Of a DNA stretch of 16,754 bases, positions 1 through 8,439 are shown piece after piece. Numbering within the stretch: the first letter of the stretch is position 1; the number at the start of each line of letters is the position of its first letter. Made by a program: the position numbers and the translations under genes. The notes under the pieces are model-generated. The model worked only from the letters and a program-made list of their open reading frames with translations. It had not been told where the DNA came from and ran no database searches. Origin of the DNA: an uncultured archaeon (lineage in GTDB: Archaea; Korarchaeota; Korarchaeia; Korarchaeales; Korarchaeaceae). The stretch is from assembly GCA_938073845.1 (NCBI GenBank), contig CALJEO010000091.1:1-16754 (forward strand), given 5' to 3'.

Positions 1-563
<563 letters not shown>

Positions 564-586
<23 letters not shown>

Positions 587-1391
587 AGTGATGGAGATCA
601 TTGAAGCTGAGGACCTGAGTAAAAAGGTCAGGAAGATAGTTCTGAGAGGAAACCTTGGCTCTTCTCCAGGACAGTACGTCATGCTTTGGGTTCCGGGAGT
701 GGGCGAAATACCTATAAGCATCGCTAGAGAGCTCGAAGGGGAGATATGGCTTCTAGTAGCTAGAGTAGGTAAGGTTAGTTCCGCTCTACACTCACTAAAG
801 GTGCGAGATCCTCTCTGGGTCAGAGGGCCTTACGGGAGGGGATTCTCGCTAGCTGAGGGTAAGGTCTCCCTCATAGGTGGGGGCTACGGCATCTCTCCAC
901 TGATCTTTTTGGCTGAGAGGCTGAGGTCCCTGGGAAGAGTCGAATTGAGGTTTTACGCAGGTTTCAGAGGCAGTGAGGATGTCCTACTAGAGGAGCTGCT
1001 GAGATCGATCAGCGATGAGCTGATAGTCACTACTGAGGATGGTTCCAGAGGGTTGAGGGGGAAGGTAGTTGAGCACATCGACTTCGATTGGCCTGATAGG
1101 GTGTACGCGGCAGGTCCGGAGGCCATGCTCGTCGAGGTGGTCAGTAGATGCTTGGGGAGGGGTAAAAGCGTCGAGGTCTCCCTGGAGAGGCTGGTGAGGT
1201 GTTCCCTAGGCGTGTGTGGATCCTGCTCCCTTGATCCCTTGGGGCTCTTGGTCTGTAGAGATGGCCCTGTCTTCGACGGAAACACCTTAACTGCCGTTAA
1301 AGACTTCGGGAATTACTGGAGAGGATTCGATGGGAGGAAGGTAAGCTTGATGGATGAGGTGATGAGGTGGTCTGTTTCTGCGGAAAGCTGA
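564..1391 (+). CDS. pyrK: Dihydroorotate dehydrogenase electron-transfer subunit (FAD, 2Fe-2S)
   Basis: A 275-residue ferredoxin-reductase-like protein. Visible in order: an N-terminal FAD-binding beta-barrel with IPISIA at 49-54 (the FAD motif, without the Arg common in bacterial RPxS forms), GPYGRGF at 88-94, a nucleotide-binding GGGYGISPL at 105-113, AAGPEAML at 182-189, and a C-terminal 2Fe-2S site C213-x4-C218-x2-C221-x9-C231 followed by RDGPVFDG, characteristic of PyrK. The family transfers electrons from PyrD-bound flavin to NAD+ or another acceptor. The TTG start at 564 has GGAGGAGGAG just upstream and lies inside pyrI; GTG 588 and ATG 591 are alternatives, but they would delete the first beta-strand region and lack a clear ribosome site. 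No pyrD is visible in the window. Assignment as PyrK rests on the Cys motif and the pyr operon context; related sulfhydrogenase gamma-type reductases share the fold. Confidence 0.9.
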
Positions 1392-2611
1392 TGCTCCCCA
1401 CAGGATTCCTGGAATCATGTGTGGAGGTGGAGGGTAACGAGATACGGAGCATCGCGAAGAGGATGGAGGGCTGTGAGGAGGTTGATCTCATACTGCCCGG
1501 TATGGTGGACCTGCACGTTCACATGAGGGGGATGGGACAGAGGCACAAGGGGGACTGGAGTTCGGAGTCCCTTGCGGCCCTCAGCGGAGGGGTTACTGTG
1601 GTCGCTGACATGCCCAACAATGTACCCAGGATAGATAATCCTGAGGCCCTGAGGATGAAGTTGGAGGAAGCGAGTAGGGAGAGTTTCGTCGACTTCCTGC
1701 TCTACACAGCTTACCCCTACGTGTCTGAGATGAGCTGGGCCATAGGGGTGAAGGTGTATCCTGAGGACATGAGGAACGATCTGAGGGATGTCCTCAGGAA
1801 GGCATCTCAGCTCGGGAAGGAGGTGGTGGTACACGCAGAGGACCCGATCGTCCTCATGGAGGCTGAGAGCGTTGATGATTTGAGGGATCATCCGCTGGCC
1901 AGGCCCGAGCTGGCTGAGGAATTGGCGGTGGCCAGAGCGATTTCTCTGGCTATGAGGTACGGTAGTAAGCTCAGGATAGCCCATGCAACTCTACCATCGA
2001 CGCTTGCTGCTGTGAGAGAGGCTAGAGCCAAGGGGCTTCATGTGAGAGCTGAGGTAGCTCTGCATCACCTCCTCTTCAGCTCCGAAGATGCTGATAGGCT
2101 GGGGAGCCTCTTCAAGGTTAACCCACCCATTAGAGGACCTAATATCAGAAGGGAACTGCTCAAGATGGTCGAGTTCGGTTACGCTGATTTCCTAGTGACT
2201 GATCATGCCCCCCACAGTCCGGAGGAGAAATCGAAGAGTTATGCGGAGATGCCCCCCGGTATCCCCTGGCTGGATGCCCTCACACCCTTTCTAGTTCAGT
2301 GCATTGAGGAGGGGTCGCTTCCCTACAGGGTCCTGCTGATGTACAGCCTGGAGCCGGCCTCTCACCTCGGCTTGAGGAGGGGCTCCCTCATCCCAGGAAA
2401 CCTAGCCGACCTCGTGATCCTCAGGAGGGAGATTTGGGTCCCCAGGCCTGAGCATCTCAGCACGAGGGCTAAGGCGAGCCCCATCCTGGGAAGGGAGCTG
2501 AGGTGGAAGGTGGACAGGGTCTTCCTGAGGGGTGAGATGGCCTTCCAGGAGCATCCCATCGTCTCAGCTGGGTTCGGTAAACCGGCGAAGCTCAGCGAGG
2601 TGCATCAATAG
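1367..2611 (+). CDS. pyrC: Dihydroorotase
   Basis: A 414-residue amidohydrolase catalysing cyclization of carbamoyl aspartate to dihydroorotate. The metal-site residues are all visible: H50 and H52 in DLHVHMRG, a candidate carboxylated lysine K129 in GVKVYPED, H156 in VVVHAEDP, H206 in IAHATLP, and D279 in VTDHAPHSPEEK. DMPNN at 81-85 matches the substrate-binding loop of the family. The length is typical of the 400-430 residue class. The GTG start at 1367 overlaps the end of pyrK by 25 bases and is preceded by GAGGTGA four bases away; ATG 1391, overlapping the pyrK stop, is possible but would cut into the N-terminal strand (GKLMLPTGF). It is the last gene of the visible pyr operon, convergent with pyruvate kinase. 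Confidence 0.96.
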   Translation: MVCFCGKLMLPTGFLESCVEVEGNEIRSIAKRMEGCEEVDLILPGMVDLHVHMRGMGQRHKGDWSSESLAALSGGVTVVADMPNNVPRIDNPEALRMKLEEASRESFVDFLLYTAYPYVSEMSWAIGVKVYPEDMRNDLRDVLRKASQLGKEVVVHAEDPIVLMEAESVDDLRDHPLARPELAEELAVARAISLAMRYGSKLRIAHATLPSTLAAVREARAKGLHVRAEVALHHLLFSSEDADRLGSLFKVNPPIRGPNIRRELLKMVEFGYADFLVTDHAPHSPEEKSKSYAEMPPGIPWLDALTPFLVQCIEEGSLPYRVLLMYSLEPASHLGLRRGSLIPGNLADLVILRREIWVPRPEHLSTRAKASPILGRELRWKVDRVFLRGEMAFQEHPIVSAGFGKPAKLSEVHQ

Positions 2612-2620
2612 ATTCTTTTC
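2612..2620 (+). terminator. Possible T-run terminator of the pyr operon
   Basis: Immediately after the pyrC stop the plus strand reads ATTCTTTTC. Archaeal termination often uses short pyrimidine-rich T runs, and the position, 51 bases from the end of a convergent gene, is right. Four consecutive Ts is weak, and I see no clear counterpart for pyruvate kinase on the other strand. Confidence 0.3.
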
Positions 2621-2662
2621 AAGAGATCGGCTGATCGCTCGGTAATACCGCTCACCTTGAGA

Positions 2663-4069
2663 CTACTCTTCGGAGGGCTTGCTGCTGAGCAACTCGCTTG
2701 CTTTATGTATCCTCAGCGTGTTGGTCCTGGCCTTACCGTGCGGGTGACCATACGTTATGACGATTTCATCGTCTCCAGATATCAGCTTTTTGTCCAAGCA
2801 ATACTCTAACGCTCCCTCTATTGCTTCCTCTGTGTTCGATCCCACATCCAAGACCTCGATCCCCCAAGTGAGGGTCAGGAGCATGCTTGTCCTCGGATTG
2901 CTGCTCAAAGCTATGATCTTGGCTTTAGGCCTGTGCCTAGCTACATGCCTCGCTGTGTAGCCAGAGTAGGTGAAGCAGAGGATCACGGGACACCTAAGCA
3001 TTTCAGAGGCCTCAACAGCAGCTCTTCCAATGAAGGAAGGTATTTTATCAACTGGGAAATCCAGTCTTATGTCTAAGGAGCTCTCAGCAGCCTCACATAT
3101 CATCCTCATCCACCTCACGCTGAGCACGGGGTAGTTCCCTATGGCTGTCTCAGCTGAGAGCATCAGGGCATCGCTTCCGTCTAAGATGGCGTTGTAGACA
3201 TCGGTAACTTCAGCCCTTGTCGGAACCGGACTCGATACCATCGACTCAAGCATCTCTGTAGCTGTTATGACTGGTTTTGCGTGCAAGTTAGCGAGCCTTA
3301 TCAACATCTTCTGAACCCTGGGAACTTCTTGGAGGGACATGCCCACTCCCAGATCTCCTCTTGCTACCATTATCCCGTAGGACTCTTCCAAGATCTCTTT
3401 TATTCTCTCAACAGCTTCCTTAGTTTCTATCTTGGATATTATCGCCGGAGGATCGTCGGTGAGGGAGTTAATGAACTCCTTAGCTTCCAACACATCATCA
3501 GCCGATTTAACGAAGGATAGTGCTATGAAATCAACGCCCTTGTTCAAGGACAGCTTTATCGCTTCCCTATCCTCTTCAGTGAGGCCTCTTATATCGAAGG
3601 GTTTAGATGCATGGACAGATCTCTTATCCCTAACGACCCCTCCCTGGAGTACCTCGCACTTCAGGAGGTCATCCCTGACCTCCCTCACCACCAGCCTTAT
3701 CCTTCCCCCATCTATGAGGAGCTCGTCCCCCGACTCAAGGGACCTAAGAACGCTTGAGGGCTTCACCTTCACCTCTCCAAACCCCTCCTTCCCGCTCACA
3801 GTCACTAAGTCCCCCTCCCCAACCCTCAGCTCCTTCTTGCCCATGTGCGTCCTGACCTCGGGTCCCTGGAGATCGGACATTATGCCTATCCTCACCCCGA
3901 GCTCCTTCGAAGCGGCTCTCACTAGATCTATCTGCTCGGATTTCTCACCCAAAGTTCCATGAGAGAAGTTCAGCCTAGCTACGTTCATCCCCTCGACTAT
4001 CATGCCTTTAAGGACGTCTATATGCGAGGATGAAGGTCCTATTGTGCTCACTATCCTCGTTCTTTGCAT
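2663..4069 (-). CDS. pyk: Pyruvate kinase
   Basis: A 468-residue protein that transfers phosphate from phosphoenolpyruvate to ADP in the last step of glycolysis. The TIM barrel shows VSTIGPSS (7-14), NVARLNFSHG (29-38, with R32, N34, S36 and H37 of the nucleotide/potassium site), SDLQGPEVRTH (65-75), the catalytic-lysine segment ISKIETKEA (211-219; K213, E215), VARGDLG (235-241; metal/PEP site) and PVITATEMLESM (266-277). The small B domain fills about residues 73-160. The C-terminal effector-type domain is present, with no fused PEP-utilizer domain. Start ATG 4069 has GGTGA four bases upstream. It is a monocistronic minus-strand gene divergent from the hypothetical protein at 4197. The residue after GDLGV is G rather than the usual E, which also varies in archaeal enzymes as I recall them. 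Identification is firm. Confidence 0.97.
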   Translation of the reverse strand: MQRTRIVSTIGPSSSHIDVLKGMIVEGMNVARLNFSHGTLGEKSEQIDLVRAASKELGVRIGIMSDLQGPEVRTHMGKKELRVGEGDLVTVSGKEGFGEVKVKPSSVLRSLESGDELLIDGGRIRLVVREVRDDLLKCEVLQGGVVRDKRSVHASKPFDIRGLTEEDREAIKLSLNKGVDFIALSFVKSADDVLEAKEFINSLTDDPPAIISKIETKEAVERIKEILEESYGIMVARGDLGVGMSLQEVPRVQKMLIRLANLHAKPVITATEMLESMVSSPVPTRAEVTDVYNAILDGSDALMLSAETAIGNYPVLSVRWMRMICEAAESSLDIRLDFPVDKIPSFIGRAAVEASEMLRCPVILCFTYSGYTARHVARHRPKAKIIALSSNPRTSMLLTLTWGIEVLDVGSNTEEAIEGALEYCLDKKLISGDDEIVITYGHPHGKARTNTLRIHKASELLSSKPSEE

Positions 4070-4110
4070 GAGTCACCCCATAGTTTCAGTGCCCACGGCA
4101 TAAGATCGTT

Positions 4111-4120
4111 GCTATATAGT
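4111..4120 (-). promoter_or_regulatory. Candidate TATA box for pyruvate kinase
   Basis: On the minus strand this reads ACTATATAGC, a good TATA-like element centred about 47 bases before the pyk ATG. With archaeal spacing, transcription would begin near 4090, leaving a short leader that carries the GGTGA ribosome site. It is predicted from position and composition only. Confidence 0.4.
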
Positions 4121-4130
4121 ATCGGCAGAC

Positions 4131-4150
4131 TCCCCTCAGCGCTTAGGGGA
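4131..4150. repeat. Near-perfect 20-bp palindrome between divergent genes
   Basis: TCCCCTCAGCGCTTAGGGGA pairs with its own reverse complement at nine of ten base pairs; only the pair at 4137/4144 (C and T) fails. It sits just upstream of the candidate pyk TATA box, in the 127-base gap between two divergently transcribed genes, which is the expected place for a dimeric regulator site. The core CAGCGCT is repeated directly at 4153-4159. No regulator is identified. Confidence 0.6.
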
Positions 4151-4195
4151 ATCAGCGCTCAGTAAAGCCTAAAAGTTATTACGTCGATTCCCCTA
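4144..4195. repeat. 10-bp perfect inverted repeat flanking a candidate promoter
   Basis: TAGGGGAATC (4144-4153) and GATTCCCCTA (4186-4195) are exact reverse complements separated by 32 bases. The right arm ends one base before the GTG start at 4197, and the left arm shares bases with the 20-bp palindrome at 4131-4150. The arms bracket the AT-rich element proposed as the promoter of the gene at 4197, so a protein bound to both could control it; an RNA hairpin is the alternative reading. Confidence 0.6.
4167..4180 (+). promoter_or_regulatory. Possible promoter of the gene at 4197, leaderless transcript
   Basis: GCCTAAAAGTTATT lies roughly 20-30 bases before the GTG at 4197, where a TATA box belongs if transcription starts at or next to the start codon. 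No ribosome site precedes that GTG, in agreement with a leaderless message. The match to an archaeal TATA consensus is only fair. Confidence 0.28.
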
Positions 4196-4196
4196 G

Positions 4197-4820
4197 GTGC
4201 CAAACGAGAGGTTCTTCAGGTCGGATCTCAGGAAATTAGCCGATAGGCTTGATGAGAGGGGGATCGTAGCGAGGGAAGATCTCGATCCTCTCATAGATAA
4301 GCTCACGGAGCTTCATAAGAGGGGGCTAGTCAAGATAAACCACTCAGCTATGGAGATAGTGGTCGCCGCACATTTCATATCCAAAGGGTACGAGGTCGAT
4401 TTAGAGGTCCCCATAGATGATCTCAAGTGCGACCTCCTTTGCGTAAAGGGATCCAAGGTTATAGTGGAGGTGGAGACGGGCTACGTCCCCCCGGAGCATG
4501 CTCTAGATCCCGACAACTTCTGCAGGGCGAGGATAGCTAGCAAGATAGCTAGGTACAGCGTTCACTCGGACGAGTTCTACTTAGCTGCCCCTCCCACTTA
4601 TCTGATGGAGATCCCAACCTTCGTGCTGCTTCCACCTGAGGAAAGGGGATCCGAACTGATCAGGTGGAAAACGCTTCTCGATGTTTATTACACGAGTCCC
4701 CCGATATCGCTGGAACTTCTGAGGAGGGCTAAGTTGGATGGAATACTGATAACCTCTGTCGATGAGGGGAGGGTGATTGAGCTGAGTCCCATGACTTATT
4801 TGAAACTCTTCAGGATTTGA
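4197..4820 (+). CDS. Conserved archaeal protein with PD-(D/E)XK nuclease-like core
   Basis: A 207-residue soluble protein that I cannot name. Residues 1-50 are charged and helical and look like a small winged-helix or helical cap. From residue 53 the pattern resembles a restriction-endonuclease-like fold: helix with E53 (MEIVVAAHFISKGYEV), then D79 in KCDLLCVKG and E91-V-E93 in VIVEVETG, followed by a helix with K115 (RIASKIARYS). That gives an acidic D...ExE arrangement with the usual lysine missing from its normal place; K115 could substitute. PPEHALDPDNF and LAAPP follow. I recall similar uncharacterised proteins in Crenarchaeota. A TAG stop lies directly before GTG 4197, so the start cannot be further upstream; there is no ribosome site. 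It is alone on its strand, divergent from pyk and convergent with nuoN. Nuclease activity is inference only. Confidence 0.8.
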   Translation: MPNERFFRSDLRKLADRLDERGIVAREDLDPLIDKLTELHKRGLVKINHSAMEIVVAAHFISKGYEVDLEVPIDDLKCDLLCVKGSKVIVEVETGYVPPEHALDPDNFCRARIASKIARYSVHSDEFYLAAPPTYLMEIPTFVLLPPEERGSELIRWKTLLDVYYTSPPISLELLRRAKLDGILITSVDEGRVIELSPMTYLKLFRI

Positions 4821-4907
4821 GGGGAGCAGCGTGGGAAAGCTATTTCGCGATCATCGGGGCTTCTCCGAGAGCCAGCCCGTTCTCAACCTCTGGGAGAGAT
4901 CGGTGAA

Positions 4908-4914
4908 TCTTTTT
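4908..4914 (+). terminator. T-run terminator for the gene at 4197-4820
   Basis: TCTTTTT, followed by an AT-rich stretch, lies 88 bases after the stop codon on the plus strand. A run of five Ts without a strong hairpin is a typical archaeal terminator. The rest of 4821-4968 shows no gene and no RNA that I can recognise. Confidence 0.4.
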
Positions 4915-4934
4915 AAAATATTCAACTCATGGTG

Positions 4935-4957
4935 AAAATTTGTAAACCGATGAAAAA
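4935..4957 (-). terminator. T-run terminator of the nuo operon
   Basis: On the minus strand, starting 12 bases after the nuoN stop, there is TTTTT (4957-4953) and then TTTT within AAATTTTCACC. Two successive T runs close to the stop codon fit termination of the eleven-gene transcript. They face the plus-strand T run at 4910-4914, so the gap would act in both directions. Confidence 0.45.
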
Positions 4958-4968
4958 GTGATGGAAAA

Positions 4969-6366
4969 TTAGGAGAGGATCTTAACTAGTTGATCCACTA
5001 ACCCCAAACCGAGTACAGTAGTGAGTAGACCCGTTATCAGGAGCACGTAAAACTCCGGATCCCTGAGGGATTCCCTCGCCCCGTTGGGGGGATTAGCGAA
5101 GTACATGTACCTCACAACCAGAGCGTAGTAACCCACTGAGATACCGCTGTTAACTACACCTATGAGAGCTAGCCAGGGCGCTAAATCCATCACAGAGAGG
5201 AAGACGTACATGAACTTGCTCCAGAAACCGATTAGGGGGGGCATGCCCATTAAGCTGAACATCAGGATGGCTAGCATAGAGCCGGATACCTTCATGGTCC
5301 TTCCCACCCCTTTCAGACCTTCCAAAGTGAGATCGAACCCCATCCTCGCCAAGTAACTCAGGCCGATGAATATACCAACTTTGGCGAGCACGTAAGTGGT
5401 GACTTGAAGCCCTATCGCCTGAAGAGCCAGTTCCCTGGATGTTAAGGAGTAGAGTGCTGTGAATGCTACCAGGAAATAGCCCGCTTGAGCTATGCTGGAG
5501 TAGGCCATCATCCTCTGGACATTCCTCTGAACTAGGGCAGCCAGATTCCCATAGAACATCGTTAAAGTCGATAATAGAGCTACTGTAATGACCCAATAGT
5601 CACCTATAGGCTGGATTATTGGTAGAAGAACCCTCAGGAAAGCTCCTATGCTTATCAGCTTTATGACACCTGAGACGAAGGAGACGAGCAGGGGGTGAGC
5701 ACCCCCATATACATCCGGCAGCCAGGCGTGGAAGGGGACGACGCCCATCTTGAACCCGAGGGCTGCTATCAGGAGTAAGGCCCCAAGAAACAGGACCATC
5801 CTCATGTTGGGCGGAACGTGCTCCAAGGACGAGAGGGAGCTCCCCTTCGTCACACCGAACATCAGGGCCACGCCAAAGACCAGGAGGGAGGAGGATAAAA
5901 CGCCCATCAGAGCGTATTTAACGGAAGCCTCCAGTGAGTCCTCATCCTTCCTAATGCCTACTATGACGTAGGAGGCCACCGCCACCAAGGCCCAAGCCGC
6001 TATCAGCACCGAGGCATCGTTCACGTAAAGCAGGAAGTAGACCCCTAGCAGGGAGAGGAGGATGAGCGAGTACAGGCTGGGCGAGGTGCTCCAATCCTTG
6101 GCCTGAGGGAGCGAGGCTAGGACCACCAAGAAGGATCCCAGAGTAGCTATCAGCGAGAGATAGGTAGATAGGGGATCTAATCTGAGGGCTCCGCTGAAGA
6201 TAGTAGCTTCTCTCCCTATTAGGGTCGTTAAGAGGGCTAAGGCTAGGGCAGTAGCTAGGAGCGTGACGTAGGGGCTTATCCTGGTTCCCCTCAGGTAATC
6301 TATCAGCGGTAGCAGGAGTCCAGGAGTCCCTAAAACGAATATTAAAGCTAATATGACTTCTTCCAT
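4969..6366 (-). CDS. nuoN: Complex I membrane subunit N (antiporter-like)
   Basis: A 465-residue multi-spanning membrane protein with about 13-14 hydrophobic helices, one of three antiporter-like proton-channel subunits of complex I. The charged residues along the channel are kept: E146 on TM5 (LEASVKYALMG), K206 on TM7 (AALGFKMGVVPFHAWLPDVY), K236 on TM8 (SGVIKLISIG) and K384 on TM12 (PPLIGFWSKFM). LEASVKYALMGVLSSS is characteristic of NuoN rather than NuoL or NuoM. Start ATG 6366 follows the nuoL stop by three bases, with GGTGGGATGAG just upstream. It is the last gene of the operon. At 465 residues it is slightly shorter than E. coli NuoN, consistent with a compact archaeal form. Ion specificity, H+ or Na+, cannot be read from the sequence. 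Confidence 0.94.
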   Translation of the reverse strand: MEEVILALIFVLGTPGLLLPLIDYLRGTRISPYVTLLATALALALLTTLIGREATIFSGALRLDPLSTYLSLIATLGSFLVVLASLPQAKDWSTSPSLYSLILLSLLGVYFLLYVNDASVLIAAWALVAVASYVIVGIRKDEDSLEASVKYALMGVLSSSLLVFGVALMFGVTKGSSLSSLEHVPPNMRMVLFLGALLLIAALGFKMGVVPFHAWLPDVYGGAHPLLVSFVSGVIKLISIGAFLRVLLPIIQPIGDYWVITVALLSTLTMFYGNLAALVQRNVQRMMAYSSIAQAGYFLVAFTALYSLTSRELALQAIGLQVTTYVLAKVGIFIGLSYLARMGFDLTLEGLKGVGRTMKVSGSMLAILMFSLMGMPPLIGFWSKFMYVFLSVMDLAPWLALIGVVNSGISVGYYALVVRYMYFANPPNGARESLRDPEFYVLLITGLLTTVLGLGLVDQLVKILS

Positions 6367-6369
6367 TTC

Positions 6370-8439
6370 TCATCCCACCCAAAGAGCTATCAGAAGCACT
6401 AACATTAGCCCCAGGATGAAGATGGCCAGATACTGGTTGATCAAGCCTGTCTGAATCCTCCTCACGAAGGAACCGATCGAGGTGAAGCCCCTGACGACCC
6501 TCTCATGATAGGTCTCATCGACGACCTCGGTCTCGAAGTACTTGAAGCCCAGCGTGCTTAAAGCACTTATCAGCCAGGGTATGAGGCGGTGGTAGAGGCT
6601 ATCTATCACAGCCGAGTCGAAGTACTTAAAGACGCCCCTGGATAGCCAGGAGAACCCAGCTACTATTGTCCTATAGTAGACAGCGTTTATGAACCACCTG
6701 TCGTAGAGGAAAGAGTGTATCGCACTTAGAGGACCTCTTAGATCGGTTGCCCTCCCGCGCTCAGTTAGGTAGAGGAGGCCAGCTACCAGGATGCCAGCGA
6801 ACACCACGGTCAGTGAGAGCGCGAGGAGCTCCAGGTCCAGGTGCACCTCGGGATGGAAGTGTTCGTGCATCCCAAGCACGCTCAGGCTCATTCCGCTCAT
6901 CAGCTCCGGTCCATAGAGGGGCCAGGCGGCGCCTAAAGCTAGCGAGATCAAAGCAAGGGCGAGGTAAGGAAGTAGCATTAGGGGATGGGCCTCATGGTGC
7001 TCATGATGGTGCTCCCGCTTTATCACGAATGTCCTCAGCACCATCCTGGTCGAGTAAAACGCGGTAAGGCCAGCTGTTACCACAGCTAAGGAGAAGGGGA
7101 TTAGCACTCCTGACTCCTTAGCCACCTCCAGCACGGAATCCTTAGTCCAGAACCCCATGAATGGAGGTACTCCCATCAGGCTGAGGGCAGCCAGACTCAT
7201 GGCCAGGAAGGACCACCTCATGTAGTTCCAGAGGCCTCCCATCTCGTCTATGAACCTGGAGTGCACTGCATGTATCACAGCTCCAGCCACCAGGAAGAGG
7301 GAGGCCTTGAATATCGCGTGACTCATCAGGTGGGAGAAGCCAGCTATGAACCCGGATGGGAACTCGGCTATGAGGCCTGCTGATCCTATGGCTAGGAACA
7401 TGTAACCGAGCTGAGAGGCTGTTGAGAAGGCGAGTATCAGTTTCAGTTCCCTAGATACAAGCGCTTGGGAGGCCATCATGAAGGCCGTGAAGGCCCCTAT
7501 TAGGGATACTGCCGTGAAGAATGTCCTCACCTGCTGCTCAGCCGCAGGCACCTCTTGGGCCGCGAGGACGAATATGGGCGAGAACCTGAGCAGGAAGTAG
7601 ACCCCAGCTTTCACCATCGTCGCAGCGTGTATCAAGGCGCTGACCGAGGTGGGACCTGTCATGGCTGTGACGAGCCACTCATGAAAAGGGAACTGGGCTG
7701 ACTTCGCGAAGGCGCCAAGTGAGAATATCAGGAGGAAAGGGAAGAGTAGGCCTCTCTCAGCCAGAGGTCCAGACCACTCGGCCACCCTCTCGGATATGGC
7801 AGGAAGGGAGAACGTGTGGGACAGGTAGTAGAGCACTCCTATCCCAGCTATGAATCCCACATCCCCGAGTCTAGTGAAGACTATCGCCCTCAGCCCGCTC
7901 TGGCTGGGTGTGAACCACATGGGAACTCCTAAGGCCTTCCTGCCTATGTCACCGACGCACCTCTCCTCCTCGTCCCTGTACCAATGGCCTATGAGGGCGT
8001 AGGAAGCCAGCCCCGTCCCCTCCCATCCCAGGAACATGGCTATCATGTTATCGGCGAGCACGAGTAGGAGCATGCTACCTACGAAGAAGTCGAAGAAGAA
8101 CCAGTACCTCGTTAGACCGGGGTCCCCCTCCATGTACTTCAAGCTGTAAGCCGCTATCAGGAAGCTCAGCCAGGCCACTATGAGGGACATGTAGGCGCTA
8201 AGGGAGTCCACGTAAACACCTAATGAGATCCCCAGGCTGCTCACCCACTCGTAGGATACGTGAATGGGCTTGCCTGATGATAGGAACTCCATTAGGGTCA
8301 GCGTTGAGAACAGAGCTGAAGCCAGTATTGCCAGCACAGCCACTACGTCCCTCACTTTCCCCGCTCTGTTCAGGACCAGTGAGAGCACCGCTCCCACGAA
8401 GGGAACGGACCAGGTGAGCATGGCATACATGAGCTTCAC
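6370..8439 (-). CDS. nuoL: Complex I membrane subunit L (antiporter-like, with lateral helix)
   Basis: A 689-residue membrane protein, the distal proton-pumping subunit. Motifs: GWEGTGLASYALIGHWY with E140 on TM5, AKSAQFPFHEWL with K246 on TM7, AMTGPTSVSALIHAATMVKAG with K277 on TM8 (typical of NuoL), and GFWTKDSV with K433/D434 on TM12. The C-terminal part has YDRWFINAVYYR and then RRIQTGLINQY (660-670) before a last helix, matching the lateral amphipathic helix and its anchor. Unusual points are a His-rich loop at 477-485 (HHHEHHEAH), a second at 525-533, and about 17 extra residues at 155-180 compared with E. coli. GTG 8439 overlaps the nuoM stop by four bases; ATG 8430, with GGTGA five bases upstream, may be the real start and would drop three residues. 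The sequence cannot say which. Confidence 0.95.
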   Translation of the reverse strand: MKLMYAMLTWSVPFVGAVLSLVLNRAGKVRDVVAVLAILASALFSTLTLMEFLSSGKPIHVSYEWVSSLGISLGVYVDSLSAYMSLIVAWLSFLIAAYSLKYMEGDPGLTRYWFFFDFFVGSMLLLVLADNMIAMFLGWEGTGLASYALIGHWYRDEEERCVGDIGRKALGVPMWFTPSQSGLRAIVFTRLGDVGFIAGIGVLYYLSHTFSLPAISERVAEWSGPLAERGLLFPFLLIFSLGAFAKSAQFPFHEWLVTAMTGPTSVSALIHAATMVKAGVYFLLRFSPIFVLAAQEVPAAEQQVRTFFTAVSLIGAFTAFMMASQALVSRELKLILAFSTASQLGYMFLAIGSAGLIAEFPSGFIAGFSHLMSHAIFKASLFLVAGAVIHAVHSRFIDEMGGLWNYMRWSFLAMSLAALSLMGVPPFMGFWTKDSVLEVAKESGVLIPFSLAVVTAGLTAFYSTRMVLRTFVIKREHHHEHHEAHPLMLLPYLALALISLALGAAWPLYGPELMSGMSLSVLGMHEHFHPEVHLDLELLALSLTVVFAGILVAGLLYLTERGRATDLRGPLSAIHSFLYDRWFINAVYYRTIVAGFSWLSRGVFKYFDSAVIDSLYHRLIPWLISALSTLGFKYFETEVVDETYHERVVRGFTSIGSFVRRIQTGLINQYLAIFILGLMLVLLIALWVG

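Noticed and set aside
1415..1984. 189-codon open frame antisense to pyrC
   Set aside because: It lies wholly inside pyrC, whose residues are clearly conserved; the translation is rich in His/Pro/Leu and has no family resemblance. It is a by-product of codon bias.
3432..3962. 176-codon open frame antisense to pyruvate kinase
   Set aside because: It is Ser/Thr/Leu-rich with no motif, and sits opposite the conserved pyk sequence.
2663..4069. Glycine after GDLGV and Glu in ATEMLESM of pyruvate kinase as signs of inactivation
   Set aside because: All catalytic residues are intact, and these positions vary among archaeal pyruvate kinases as far as I recall, so the enzyme looks normal.
4821..4968. 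Possible tRNA or C/D-box RNA between the hypothetical gene and nuoN
   Set aside because: There is no GTTCRANNC-type T-loop, no paired acceptor stem, and no RTGATGA / CTGA boxes in order. T runs on both strands explain it as a convergent terminator region.
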